Shown: piece after piece, positions 33,670 through 42,051 of the stretch
How the letters are laid out: each line of letters opens with the position of its first letter
How positions within the stretch are numbered: the stretch's first letter is position 1
Source: JAGWRI01 sp963728785
Lineage (GTDB): Bacteria > Gemmatimonadota > Gemmatimonadetes > Gemmatimonadales > Gemmatimonadaceae
Length of the DNA stretch: 64,000 bases
NCBI GenBank assembly: GCA_963728785.1
Contig: CAVSKV010000002.1
Coordinates: forward strand, 930,001 to 994,000
Direction of reading: 5' to 3'
Translations under genes and position numbers: made by a program
The notes under the pieces: generated by a model
What the model saw: only the letters and a program-made list of their open reading frames with translations
Told to the model about the DNA's origin: nothing
Databases searched by the model: none

Positions 33670-34593
33670 ATGACCCCTATGTCCATGCGTTCATCCATGC
33701 CGGTTGCGCTCCTCCTGCTCGTCGCGGCCGTGGCGCCCAGTGGGGCGCAGCAGCGCCGCGACGACGCCCGCGACCGTGGCGGCCGGTTCGACACGACGGT
33801 CACCCTGAGTCCCAGCGGTCTCGTCGCGCTCACCACAGGGCGGGGCGACGTCCAGGTGCACGCCGGCGCCGGCAATACCGTCGTCGTGCATGCCAATGCG
33901 GAGCGGGGCCGCATCCGGTTCGACGCGTCGAGCGATCGGGTGGCGGTCGACGCGTCCGACCTTGGAGGCGACATACGATTCGACATCACCGCGCCGCCCG
34001 GCGCCCACCTGGCGGTGCAGTCGCAGAGCGGGGACGTTTCGATACGCGGCACCGGCAGCGACGTCTCGGTGCACACGCAGACTGGCGACATCATCGTGGA
34101 GAACGCCTCGGGCCACGTCGATCTCACCTCGCTTTCGGGCGACATCACCGCGTCGCACCTCAAGGGCGATGTCTTGGCGAGCAGCGTGAGCGGCGACCTG
34201 ACCCTGTCCGACGTCGCCGCCGACGTCACCGCGGCCTCGGTGAGCGGCGACGTCAAGCTCACCGGCGTCACGTCGCGCTCGGTGGAGGCCCGGACCACGG
34301 CCGGCGACGTCAGCTTTGACGGCGCTATCGATCCGTCGGGGCGCTACGAGCTGAGCACCCATTCCGGCGACGTGACGCTCACACTGCCCGAGAAGGCCAG
34401 CGCGCAGCTCACCGTGTCCACGTGGAACGGCTCGATCGACAGCGAGTTCCCGATCACGCTCGAGCCCGGCGAACACGGCATCGGTATCGGCACCAGCAAG
34501 AGGTTCACGTTCACCATCGGCGAGGGCGCGGCCCGCATTTCCGCGCAGACGTTCAATGGCGACGTCGTCATCCGCCGCCGCGGCAACAAGTGA
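33670..34593 (+). CDS. DUF4097 beta-strand repeat protein 1
   Basis: The 307-residue protein has a signal peptide (SSMPVALLLLVAAVAPSGAQ) and then short strands ending in VSGDV, QSGDV, QTGDI and HSGDV at about 17-25-residue intervals, the DUF4097 beta-helix-like pattern. It should be exported to the periplasm or outer membrane surface. The role of this family is not established; it is common downstream of ECF sigma/anti-sigma genes. Its stop is 44 bases from the next paralogue. Confidence 0.82.
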   Translation: MTPMSMRSSMPVALLLLVAAVAPSGAQQRRDDARDRGGRFDTTVTLSPSGLVALTTGRGDVQVHAGAGNTVVVHANAERGRIRFDASSDRVAVDASDLGGDIRFDITAPPGAHLAVQSQSGDVSIRGTGSDVSVHTQTGDIIVENASGHVDLTSLSGDITASHLKGDVLASSVSGDLTLSDVAADVTAASVSGDVKLTGVTSRSVEARTTAGDVSFDGAIDPSGRYELSTHSGDVTLTLPEKASAQLTVSTWNGSIDSEFPITLEPGEHGIGIGTSKRFTFTIGEGAARISAQTFNGDVVIRRRGNK

Positions 34594-34637
34594 ACGTCGG
34601 CAGTCGTTCGTCCTCAGTCCCCTCACCGGTTAACCCC

Positions 34638-35411
34638 ATGCGCACCCTTCTCGCACTCTCATTCGTCGCCCTCACCGCTGGCGTGGCCAGCGCCCAGCAC
34701 ACCGACTTCCAGTGGTCCAAGGCCGAAGACGCCGGCACCGTCGTCTCGGTGCACGACATAACGGGTGACGTGACGTATCTGCCGGCCGGCGGCAGCACCG
34801 TCGAGGTCACGACCCGCCACCATGGGGGATCGGACGACGACGTCTACGTCACCGTCAAGGAGTACTCGCGCCACGTCGTGGTCTGCGTGCTCTACCGCGA
34901 CACGGATGCATCGTGCGACGAGGACGGGGCCCACATGCACTCGCACGACAGGCATTGGGGCCGCGACGCGACCATTGACGTCACCGTCCGTCTCCCCGTC
35001 ACGATGCTCGCCGACGCCCATTCCGTGAGCGGCGACGTTCACATGGACGGCGCCCACGGCGACGTGCGGGCGACCAGCGTGAGCGGGGACCTCACCCTGC
35101 GCAACCTGGCTGCCACCGGCGTGTACGCCAACTCAGTGAGCGGTGACGTCGACGTCGGCATCGCCTCCCTGTCGGGGAATGGCGACCTGACATTCCGCAG
35201 CGTGAGCGGCGACGTCACCGTGTCCGTTCCGGCGGCGCTCGACGCGGACTTCTCCATGTCCACCGTGAGCGGCGACCTCGACACCGACTTCCCGCTCACC
35301 CTCAGCGGCCGCATGGGGCGGCGCCACATCAACGCCCGAATCGGCAAGGGCGGCCGGACGCTCTCCGTTTCCACCGTGAGCGGCGACGTCCGCCTGCGCC
35401 GCATCAAGTGA
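34638..35411 (+). CDS. DUF4097 beta-strand repeat protein 2
   Basis: The 257-residue paralogue has a signal peptide (RTLLALSFVALTAGVASA) at ATG 34638, a histidine-rich loop (HMHSHDRHWG) near residue 100 and at least five VSGD(V/L) strand ends with DNA-level repeats of GTGAGCGGCGAC. The histidine loop could bind metal but that is only a guess. It overlaps the next frame by four bases at its stop. Exported like its neighbours. Confidence 0.82.
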   Translation: MRTLLALSFVALTAGVASAQHTDFQWSKAEDAGTVVSVHDITGDVTYLPAGGSTVEVTTRHHGGSDDDVYVTVKEYSRHVVVCVLYRDTDASCDEDGAHMHSHDRHWGRDATIDVTVRLPVTMLADAHSVSGDVHMDGAHGDVRATSVSGDLTLRNLAATGVYANSVSGDVDVGIASLSGNGDLTFRSVSGDVTVSVPAALDADFSMSTVSGDLDTDFPLTLSGRMGRRHINARIGKGGRTLSVSTVSGDVRLRRIK

Positions 35412-35443
35412 CAGACTATCCCTCGATGACTAGGATTCCTGAT

Positions 35444-36244
35444 ATGCGCCGACTGTTCGCCATAACCGCTGCTGTCGCCGCCGGGCTCGCCGGTTCCACG
35501 GCGCATGCCCAGGGCGCATCCGACCAGAACCCCATGCACTGGGCCTGGAAGGTGCCCGACGGGCGCTGGATCACCGTCCGCAACCTGAACGGCCAGATCA
35601 CCGTGCAGAACGGCTCCGGCGATAGCGTCACCGTCACCGCCACGATGCGCGTGCGCCGAGGCGATCCGCATTACGTGCGGTACGATGTCCAACACTACGG
35701 GGCCGACAACCAGGACGTGCTCATCTGCGCGTTGTGGGGCCCTGACGCCCACTGCACGCCCACTGGCTACGACTCCGAGGGCAACACCCGCAGCAGGGAC
35801 AACGACATCCGCGTGGACTTTCAGGTCGCCGTGCCCGCCGGCGTGAAGGTGAACGTGCACACCGTCAACTCCAACGTCTCCGTTACCGGCGTCACCTCCG
35901 AGGTACGCGCCGGCACGATCAACGGCAGCGTCGATGTCCAGACCGACGGCGGACCTGTATTGGCCAGCAGCGTGAACGGAACGGTCCGCGCGTCGTTGCT
36001 CCGATATCACCCTACCGCGGACATGCGCTTCACGAGCGTCAACGGGTCCGTGATCGTCGGTCTGGCCGACGACGTGAACGCCGACGTCGAGTTGAGCACA
36101 GTGAACGGGCGGTTCACGACCGACTTCCCGGTCACGCTGAACGGCCGAATCGATCCCCGGCACCTGCGCGCTCAGCTGGGCCACGGGGGGCCGCGCATCA
36201 TCATCCACACTGTCAACGGAAACGTCGAACTGCGCAAACACTGA
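35444..36244 (+). CDS. DUF4097-like beta-strand repeat protein 3
   Basis: The 266-residue third paralogue has a signal peptide (RRLFAITAAVAAGLAGSTAHA). Strand ends change from VSGDV to VNGSV, VNGTV, TVNGRF and VNGNV, so Asn-Gly replaces Ser-Gly-Asp throughout. A cysteine pair lies in LICALWGPDAHCTP near residue 90. ATG 35444 starts the signal peptide; ATG 35426 and GTG 35408 are upstream alternatives. The third copy is the most diverged of the three. Confidence 0.78.
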   Translation: MRRLFAITAAVAAGLAGSTAHAQGASDQNPMHWAWKVPDGRWITVRNLNGQITVQNGSGDSVTVTATMRVRRGDPHYVRYDVQHYGADNQDVLICALWGPDAHCTPTGYDSEGNTRSRDNDIRVDFQVAVPAGVKVNVHTVNSNVSVTGVTSEVRAGTINGSVDVQTDGGPVLASSVNGTVRASLLRYHPTADMRFTSVNGSVIVGLADDVNADVELSTVNGRFTTDFPVTLNGRIDPRHLRAQLGHGGPRIIIHTVNGNVELRKH

Positions 36245-36352
36245 TCCCGCTTCGTGTTCCGCCCCCGCCCCCCTGCCTCCACTGGCACTCGGTGCCCTCT
36301 GCCGGGTAAAATTGAAGGCAGGATCTTTCTTTCTCAGGAGTCGGTTCGAATC

Positions 36353-37045
36353 ATGGGTTTCTCGCGATACTCGGTAGCTGCAGCCCCCCGTGTTCTCTCG
36401 GGCGTGGAGCGCGCCACGTTGGTGCGGCGCACCTACGGGCTGGTCTTTATCGGCATCATCGTGTCGCTCATGGGCGCCGCGTTCACGTTCATGCAGCCGG
36501 CGCTGATCAACGCCGTTGCCGCGCATCCGTTCATCACGGCCATCGCCTGGTTCGCGCCGTTGCTCATGGCCCAGTCCCAGGCCCGCAACTTTCCGCGCAA
36601 CATCATCCTGACGCTGCTATTCACGTTCGTCGTGGGCGTGTGGCTCGCGCCGATGATGATGTACTACCTTCGCATGCAGCCGGGCGTCCTCGCCGAAGCA
36701 GGGCTGCTCACGTTCTCGACGTTCGGCGTGCTAACGCTCTACGCCACGTTCAGCCGGCGAGACTTCAGCGCCTGGGGCGGGTTCTTCACCGTCGGACTCG
36801 TCGTCCTGTTCCTCACCATGCTTCTGGGATACTTCTTCCCCAGCTTGGGTGGATCGATGTGGATCGCCGGCGCCGGAGTGTTCGTGTTCGCCGGTCTCCT
36901 GGTGTTCGACACCTGGCGCATCACCCGGTCGGGTCAGTTCGGCGACCAGGACTATGTCATCGCGGCGGTCACGATCTTTCTCGACCTGCTCAACCTGTTC
37001 CTGTTTATCCTGAGCCTGTTGAGCGGTGGCAACCGAAACCGGTAG
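36353..37045 (+). CDS. Bax inhibitor-1/YccA-family membrane protein
   Basis: The 230-residue protein has seven membrane helices typical of the YccA/BI-1 family (for example LVFIGIIVSLMGAAFTF, NIILTLLFTFVVGVWLAPMM and TIFLDLLNLFLFILSLLSGG at the C-terminus with the family LDLLNLFL motif). Members are calcium-leak channels or FtsH-associated proteins. Here the role is unknown. ATG 36353 is set by CAGGAG 11 bases upstream; the earlier open frame is not conserved. Confidence 0.9.
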   Translation: MGFSRYSVAAAPRVLSGVERATLVRRTYGLVFIGIIVSLMGAAFTFMQPALINAVAAHPFITAIAWFAPLLMAQSQARNFPRNIILTLLFTFVVGVWLAPMMMYYLRMQPGVLAEAGLLTFSTFGVLTLYATFSRRDFSAWGGFFTVGLVVLFLTMLLGYFFPSLGGSMWIAGAGVFVFAGLLVFDTWRITRSGQFGDQDYVIAAVTIFLDLLNLFLFILSLLSGGNRNR

Positions 37046-37072
37046 CGGTGCCCCGCGGAAGGTCCCTGGCCG

Positions 37073-37366
37073 CTAACCGTCCGCGACCAGCTGCTTCTCG
37101 ATCGTTCCCGCCAAGTCGAGATCCAGCGACGTGATTCCACCTGCCGAGTGGGTGGAGAGTGTCAACGTCACCTTGGTATAACGGATATCGATGTCGGGAT
37201 GGTGGTCCATGTCGTCGGCAATGGCGGCCACCTTGTTGACGAAGGCGATGCCGTCGCCGAACCGCACGAACGCATAGCTCTTCACCAGGCTCTCACCGCG
37301 CCGCGACCACCCCGGCAGCGTGGCCAGGGCGCGCTGGATCTCGAGATCGGACAGCTTTGCGGGCAT
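37073..37366 (-). CDS. phhB: Pterin-4a-carbinolamine dehydratase
   Basis: The 97-residue protein has the family signature DDMDHHPDIDIRYTKVTLTLSTH with the catalytic histidines, followed by SAGGITSLDLDLA. It normally dehydrates 4a-hydroxytetrahydrobiopterin after aromatic amino-acid hydroxylation, and in bacteria may also have pterin-related roles where no hydroxylase exists. No phenylalanine hydroxylase is in view. Length is standard. The ATG at 37366 is the only reasonable start. Confidence 0.92.
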   Translation of the reverse strand: MPAKLSDLEIQRALATLPGWSRRGESLVKSYAFVRFGDGIAFVNKVAAIADDMDHHPDIDIRYTKVTLTLSTHSAGGITSLDLDLAGTIEKQLVADG

Positions 37367-37480
37367 GGCTCCTCTCCTCCGCGCAGTCGGTTGACCGCAC
37401 AGCGCCGGGGTCTCCGGATACTATCCAGCCGTGCGGAATGGCGAAATGGGCCGCCGGCGGGCGCCGACCGGCGCTGCGCG

Positions 37481-39079
37481 TCAGGGCTCGGCCGGTCCCA
37501 GTACGCGGCCGTTCGGAAAGGTGGCGATAACCCGCAGTCCGCCGGCGCGGATCAGCGACTCGGCGGTCCGGTAGCGCGCGTTCGGCTCCGGGAAGACGAG
37601 CACTACCCCGCCCCGCGCTGCGAGCGTGTCGGCGAATGCGTGCAACGTCGCCGGATCGTCCAATTCCGGCAGCCCGTGCGCCGGCCGCCCCAGGTAGAAG
37701 TAGCTCAGCGCGGGCCAGTTGGAATAGAGGGTGTAGCGCACGCCCTCGTTGCGTGCCCACTCCAGCATCGGCGAGCCGCGCCACGTTTCATCGGCCAGGC
37801 TGGCGCCGTATTCCAGTGCGTCGTGCGCATAGCGCCACGATGCGGCCGCGGCCGCGCTGCCCCACACCACGAGCGCCACGGCCAATGTCACGCGGGCAGG
37901 GCGTGCCGCCCAACGCCACCAGCTGCTCCCTGCGACTGCAAACGCCACCGACAGCAGCATCACCAAAGGAGACAAGAGCCGGAAGTCGAACGCAATCTGA
38001 CCGTTCGCGAACAGCCGCGCTCCGACGAGCACCGCTACGTACGATCCGGCAAGAAACGCCGAGCCACCGAGCACGCGTGCCGCGATCAACTGCGGAACGG
38101 TTGTCGAACTCTGCAACAACGCACCGTCGGGCAGTAGCCGCCACAGCCGATAGACACGAATGCTGCCACTCGCCAGCACCGCCGCTATCCCGACCGCCGC
38201 AGGCAGCGCGAGCCACCATCCCCATGAAACCGTTTGCCCCGTGGGCGCCAGCCAGAGCGTCAGAGTGGTGCCGCCACTCGCGATCGCGTCCGCGAGCCCC
38301 GGGTACACGCCCGCTCGCCGCACGACGGCCTCCCCGAAGCCTGGCCTCGTTGCTACCCACGCGGCACCGAGGAGCACGGTGGGAAGCACCGCGAGCGTCG
38401 CATGCTTCGCCCGCACCCGCCAGGGGCCTCGCCGCACGAGCGTCCACAGCAACACCGCGACCACAGCGCTGATTCCCGCATACCGTACGAGCAGGGCGGC
38501 ACCGGCGCACACCCCTGCGGCCAGCGGTTGCTCAGGCATCGCCACCATGGCCGCCAGGGTCAGCGCCAGGCAGGCCAGGAAGAGCGGTTCGCTCAGCACT
38601 GACAGGTGCACGCTCACCAATGGGGGCGCGACGAGGAGGGCCAGACCGAGCAGCACCGCCACTCCGGCGCCCGCTGCATCCCCCACGATCACGATCAGCG
38701 TTGCCATTGCAACGAACGCCGACCCCGCTTCGACCAGCCGCGCCGCCTGCACCGCAGGAAGCCCCACAAGGATGGGGAGCGCCAGCGCGGACGAGAACCC
38801 CGGAGGATAGCGAAAAAGAGTCGAGCTGCTGTCGGCCGAGAACCAGGGCGCCACCGGCGTACGGAACCCGTCCCCTCGCGCCGCCGATTCAGCTGCCCCC
38901 AGGTAGGACGCGGACGATTCCTGTAGCCCGGGGCCCGGCGGTTCTGTCCCGTATAACACGCCGGAAAGCGCCACGCTTGCCAGGACCAGCGCCGCCAATC
39001 GCACGGCAAACAGCGAGCTCCGCCAGATGGTGGTGGCGTCGCGACTTAGACCGAGGAGGAGCTTCACGCCGACAAACAT
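37481..39079 (-). CDS. Multi-pass membrane glycosyltransferase-like protein
   Basis: The 532-residue protein has about ten to eleven membrane helices and a C-terminal soluble domain of about 110 residues. The first extracellular loop contains ASYLGAAESAARGDGFRTP and FRYPPGFSSALALP, which is the arrangement in GT39/GT83 (ArnT/PMT-like) enzymes that use polyprenyl-phosphate sugars. The expected acidic DE pair is not obvious, so the catalytic assignment is uncertain. It is transcribed alone and faces the radical SAM gene. Confidence 0.75.
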   Translation of the reverse strand: MFVGVKLLLGLSRDATTIWRSSLFAVRLAALVLASVALSGVLYGTEPPGPGLQESSASYLGAAESAARGDGFRTPVAPWFSADSSSTLFRYPPGFSSALALPILVGLPAVQAARLVEAGSAFVAMATLIVIVGDAAGAGVAVLLGLALLVAPPLVSVHLSVLSEPLFLACLALTLAAMVAMPEQPLAAGVCAGAALLVRYAGISAVVAVLLWTLVRRGPWRVRAKHATLAVLPTVLLGAAWVATRPGFGEAVVRRAGVYPGLADAIASGGTTLTLWLAPTGQTVSWGWWLALPAAVGIAAVLASGSIRVYRLWRLLPDGALLQSSTTVPQLIAARVLGGSAFLAGSYVAVLVGARLFANGQIAFDFRLLSPLVMLLSVAFAVAGSSWWRWAARPARVTLAVALVVWGSAAAAASWRYAHDALEYGASLADETWRGSPMLEWARNEGVRYTLYSNWPALSYFYLGRPAHGLPELDDPATLHAFADTLAARGGVVLVFPEPNARYRTAESLIRAGGLRVIATFPNGRVLGPAEP

Positions 39080-39163
39080 AAGCCAAGTACGACGATTGAC
39101 CGAACCACTTCGTCTTGTGGTTTCGGGTTCTATTCGGTATATCTCCCCATCCGTAACTCACCC

Positions 39164-40252
39164 ATGGCCCACCAGCTCTCACTCTTTCCCGACGCACTGA
39201 CGCGCGAGCGCGTGCTCCCCGTGATCGGGCAGCAGAGCGACATCCACTACTTCGCCACGCGGGCTCGCGGGCTGCTCAACGATCCGGCCACCACCGGCAT
39301 CGACGGTTTCTGGTCGGTCAATCCGTACGTCGGGTGCGCATTTGGCTGTGCGTATTGCTACGCCCGGTACGCGCACCGCTACATGGTCGAGCGTGCGCTC
39401 GCCGCCGACCCCACCCATACCGACCTCCAACGGATGGCGCGAGAGATGCCCCCCTGGCTCGCGTTCGAGCGCGCGATCGTGGTCAAGCGCAATGCGCCCG
39501 ATGTGCTGGCGCGCATGCTCTGGCAGGGCCCGGAGCGGTTGGCCGATCTTGTGCGCGGCCATCGTATCGTGATCGGGACGGCCACCGACCCGTACCAGCC
39601 GGCTGAGCGCCGATTCCGTGTCACGCGCGGCATTCTCGAGGTCCTCGCGCGCCATCCGGGGCTCCACGTCATCATCATCACCAAGAGTCCTCTGGTCACG
39701 CGCGACGTGGACGTACTCGCGAGCCTTGCCCGGCATTCGCGGATCGAGGTGCACATATCGCTGATCACGGTGGATCGCGAGTTGGCGCGGCGCGTCGAGC
39801 CACGGGCCCCCACGCCGGACGCAAGGCTGCGGGCCGTGACGCGGTTGCACGCGGCCGGCGTCTGGGTGCGGGTGAACGCGATGCCCGTGTTGCCCGGCAT
39901 TACCGACGGAGCCGCGCAACTCGACGAGCTCGTGGCGCGAGTGGCGGCCTCCGGCGCCAATTCGATCGCCGCCGGTTCGCTGGCACTCCGCGCCACGGCA
40001 CGCCAGCGATATCTCCCATTCATAGAGCGGGAGTTTCCTGCCCTCGCTCGACGTTACCGGGCGACTTTCGCGCGCAGCCATACCATGGGACCGCGCTACC
40101 GCGATGGGCTCCGGGCCACGATGCGAATGCTCTGCTTGCGCCATGGCGTGGCCTATGGCGACGGCGACGACGCGGTCGGCGCACCGGCTGCGGATCCGCG
40201 CGCGGCGCTCCCGGCCTATGCACCCTCGCGGGCGGCGCGCCGCGCCCAGTAG
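39164..40252 (+). CDS. Radical SAM protein, PA0069/SplB-like family
   Basis: The 362-residue protein carries the [4Fe-4S] motif VGCAFGCAYCYARYAHRY (C-x3-C-x2-C, near residues 57-64). It then has VKRNAPDVLARML, GTATDPYQPAERRFRVTRG and LHVIIITKSPLVTRD, which match the PA0069/Rv2578c family related to spore photoproduct lyase. Such proteins use SAM radical chemistry; the substrate of this family is unknown. The ATG at 39164 precedes the conserved start. Its end overlaps the next convergent gene by 37 bases. Confidence 0.88.
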   Translation: MAHQLSLFPDALTRERVLPVIGQQSDIHYFATRARGLLNDPATTGIDGFWSVNPYVGCAFGCAYCYARYAHRYMVERALAADPTHTDLQRMAREMPPWLAFERAIVVKRNAPDVLARMLWQGPERLADLVRGHRIVIGTATDPYQPAERRFRVTRGILEVLARHPGLHVIIITKSPLVTRDVDVLASLARHSRIEVHISLITVDRELARRVEPRAPTPDARLRAVTRLHAAGVWVRVNAMPVLPGITDGAAQLDELVARVAASGANSIAAGSLALRATARQRYLPFIEREFPALARRYRATFARSHTMGPRYRDGLRATMRMLCLRHGVAYGDGDDAVGAPAADPRAALPAYAPSRAARRAQ

Positions 40253-40596
40253 TCGTCGTCAGAAATCAGCACGTCCAGGTGGCGGGCCGCGGACCCGTGT
40301 TCGCGCGAGTAGTCGGCGATGTGGATGGCCGCCGTTCGCACGACGGTCCCATCGGCTTCTTCGAGGCGCAGCCCTAGGGCGTCGCGCGACTGGTGGTACC
40401 GCTCGAGCTTGGCGCTGTCGCTCTCCTCGCCCTCCGTCGCCGGGACCGCCTCGGCGAACAGACGGAACACCGGTTCCACGAGTTCGTAGCCAATCCCGGG
40501 GCGGAATGCTCCGCGAGCCCGGCCTTCGCCCGGCCACGCCAGTTCCAGCTCGGAATAGCCGATCACCACGCCGGCCAGTCGTACGATGTGGCGCAT
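40216..40596 (-). CDS. Hypothetical protein
   Basis: The 126-residue protein starts RHIVRLAGVVIGYSELELA and has RGAFRPGIGYELVEPVFRLF, RYHQSRDALGLRLEEADG and a C-terminal HLDVLISDDDYWARRAA. No signal peptide or membrane helix is present; it looks like a small alpha/beta cytosolic protein. I do not recognise the family. Coding is supported by normal high-GC codon use and by the start ATG at 40596 in a gap between genes; its end overlaps the radical SAM gene. Confidence 0.55.
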   Translation of the reverse strand: MRHIVRLAGVVIGYSELELAWPGEGRARGAFRPGIGYELVEPVFRLFAEAVPATEGEESDSAKLERYHQSRDALGLRLEEADGTVVRTAAIHIADYSREHGSAARHLDVLISDDDYWARRAAREGA

Positions 40597-40628
40597 GCGA
40601 CTCGCCGGCGGCGCGCCGTGATGAGGAC

Positions 40629-41330
40629 TCACCCGTTCCCCGACTTCTTGATGGCGGTGGTGTCCGGCGGCGGGTGCAGAATCCTGAACAAGAACGTTTG
40701 GCTCACCAGTTGCCGCACCTTCCGGTTGGAGCGAATGGCTGGCCGGAAGCGCATGTACGGCAACGCCTCGCGCACCGATCGCGCGAAGCCGGTATCGGTG
40801 GCGCTCATGATCACCAGCGAGGCCGTGTCGGCCAAGCCGGTCGTGTCCACGATGTAGGTGGTTGCCACCGCGCCTTCCATGCGCTTCGCGAGCAGCGCGG
40901 GCGGGTACGCCGGGGCTGCACTCTCCGGATATCGCTGGACCGCCGAGTCTACTTCCAACACCGTCGCTACGGAGTCCTCGTTCCACGCCATTTGTTTCAC
41001 CGGCACGACCACGGGCACATTGCCGTCACCAACGCTCGGCAATGCGACGCGCACGGGCCCGTGGGGCTCGGGCTTCGCGAATCCCGGCTTGTCACCGGTC
41101 GATAGTGTCACGAAGCGCACCGTCTCAGTGGGCCCTGGCGCCGGAAGGAAGCGGTCGGGAGGCGGCAGGAACTGCACCCTCTGCGCGATCCTTTGCTCGA
41201 GCCGGCGCGGTGCGCCCAGGGTGCTTACGATCGCCGCGACGATGACCCCGCCGTGGACCGCGGCACTCACTACCGCGCTGGTGCCGAGCCGAGGCGGCTC
41301 GGCGTATGTGGCCATCCACAAGCGCATCAT
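40629..41330 (-). CDS. TonB-family energy transducer-like protein
   Basis: The 233-residue protein has one membrane helix (AVVSAAVHGGVIVAAIVSTL) near the N-terminus, a linker poor in the usual Pro-Lys repeats and a TonB C-terminal domain (YPPALLAKRMEGAVATTYIV through ALPYMRFRPA). It could couple the inner-membrane proton force to outer-membrane receptors such as the one at 16-18 kb, but TonB-like domains also occur in unrelated envelope proteins. GGGAGG lies five bases before ATG 41330. Confidence 0.8.
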   Translation of the reverse strand: MMRLWMATYAEPPRLGTSAVVSAAVHGGVIVAAIVSTLGAPRRLEQRIAQRVQFLPPPDRFLPAPGPTETVRFVTLSTGDKPGFAKPEPHGPVRVALPSVGDGNVPVVVPVKQMAWNEDSVATVLEVDSAVQRYPESAAPAYPPALLAKRMEGAVATTYIVDTTGLADTASLVIMSATDTGFARSVREALPYMRFRPAIRSNRKVRQLVSQTFLFRILHPPPDTTAIKKSGNG

Positions 41331-41477
41331 CGGACCTCCCGCGCATCGCGCCCCGGGGCGCGAACGAGCCGCTCCGTACTCTACGCTGTTCCCCGGAGCC
41401 GTTGCAAGTGCGGCGCCGGCGAACGTGTGTTTGGCCTCGTGGCCCGATGGATGGTTCTCGTCGGTATTCCGTTGAAG

Positions 41478-41999
41478 TCACGCCAGATAGCGTTCGCGGA
41501 GCATGCGCGTATGATGACGCTCGTGGCCGGCCGCGATGTAGGCCAGTGCGCGGGCGGTGACCGGCACGCCATTGGCCGACCCCGCACGCCGCGATTCCTC
41601 GTCGCTCATCGCGCGGAACAGCGTCACGCTGGCGGCGCGCACGGCTGCGAACTCGGCCAGCAGGTCATTCAACGCGCGCCGGCCGAACTCGGCCCGCACC
41701 ACGTATGCGTTCTGGTCGTACCCGGCCAGCGGGGTGCCGTCGCCACGCGAGATGCGCAGTGCCCGGTACGCAAAGATTCGCTCGGCGTCCGTGACGTGCC
41801 CGACCACCTCCTTCACGCTCCACTTGTCCGGCGCGTACCGGTGTTCGGCCTGTTCGTTGCTCAGTCCCGCCAGCAGCGCCCCCAGGTCGCGCGTCTGCTG
41901 CTCGAGCACGGCCACGATATCGCCGTCGGGAACGCCGTTCACATACCCGGAGTAGAACGGCGCGAATTCGTCGGGGGCCGGGCGCTGGATTCTGGTCAT
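41478..41999 (-). CDS. DinB-family protein, second copy
   Basis: The 173-residue protein follows the DinB/DUF1572 pattern: WSVKEVVGHVTDAERIFAYR supplies the first metal histidine and YIAAGHERHHTRML the C-terminal histidine cluster. It differs from the other DinB protein at 24.8 kb in length and sequence, so it is a paralogue, not a duplicate. The ATG at 41999 follows GGAGAG. Function unknown beyond a probable metal-dependent bundle. Confidence 0.85.
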   Translation of the reverse strand: MTRIQRPAPDEFAPFYSGYVNGVPDGDIVAVLEQQTRDLGALLAGLSNEQAEHRYAPDKWSVKEVVGHVTDAERIFAYRALRISRGDGTPLAGYDQNAYVVRAEFGRRALNDLLAEFAAVRAASVTLFRAMSDEESRRAGSANGVPVTARALAYIAAGHERHHTRMLRERYLA

Positions 42000-42051
42000 A
42001 CCGGAACTCTCCATGTTCGAAGTGCGGTGCGGGGCAGCCCGCACCCTGTGT

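Noticed and set aside
36343..36352. GGTTCGAATC resembling a tRNA T-loop
   Set aside because: No acceptor or anticodon stem is near; it lies just before the Bax inhibitor-like ATG at 36353.
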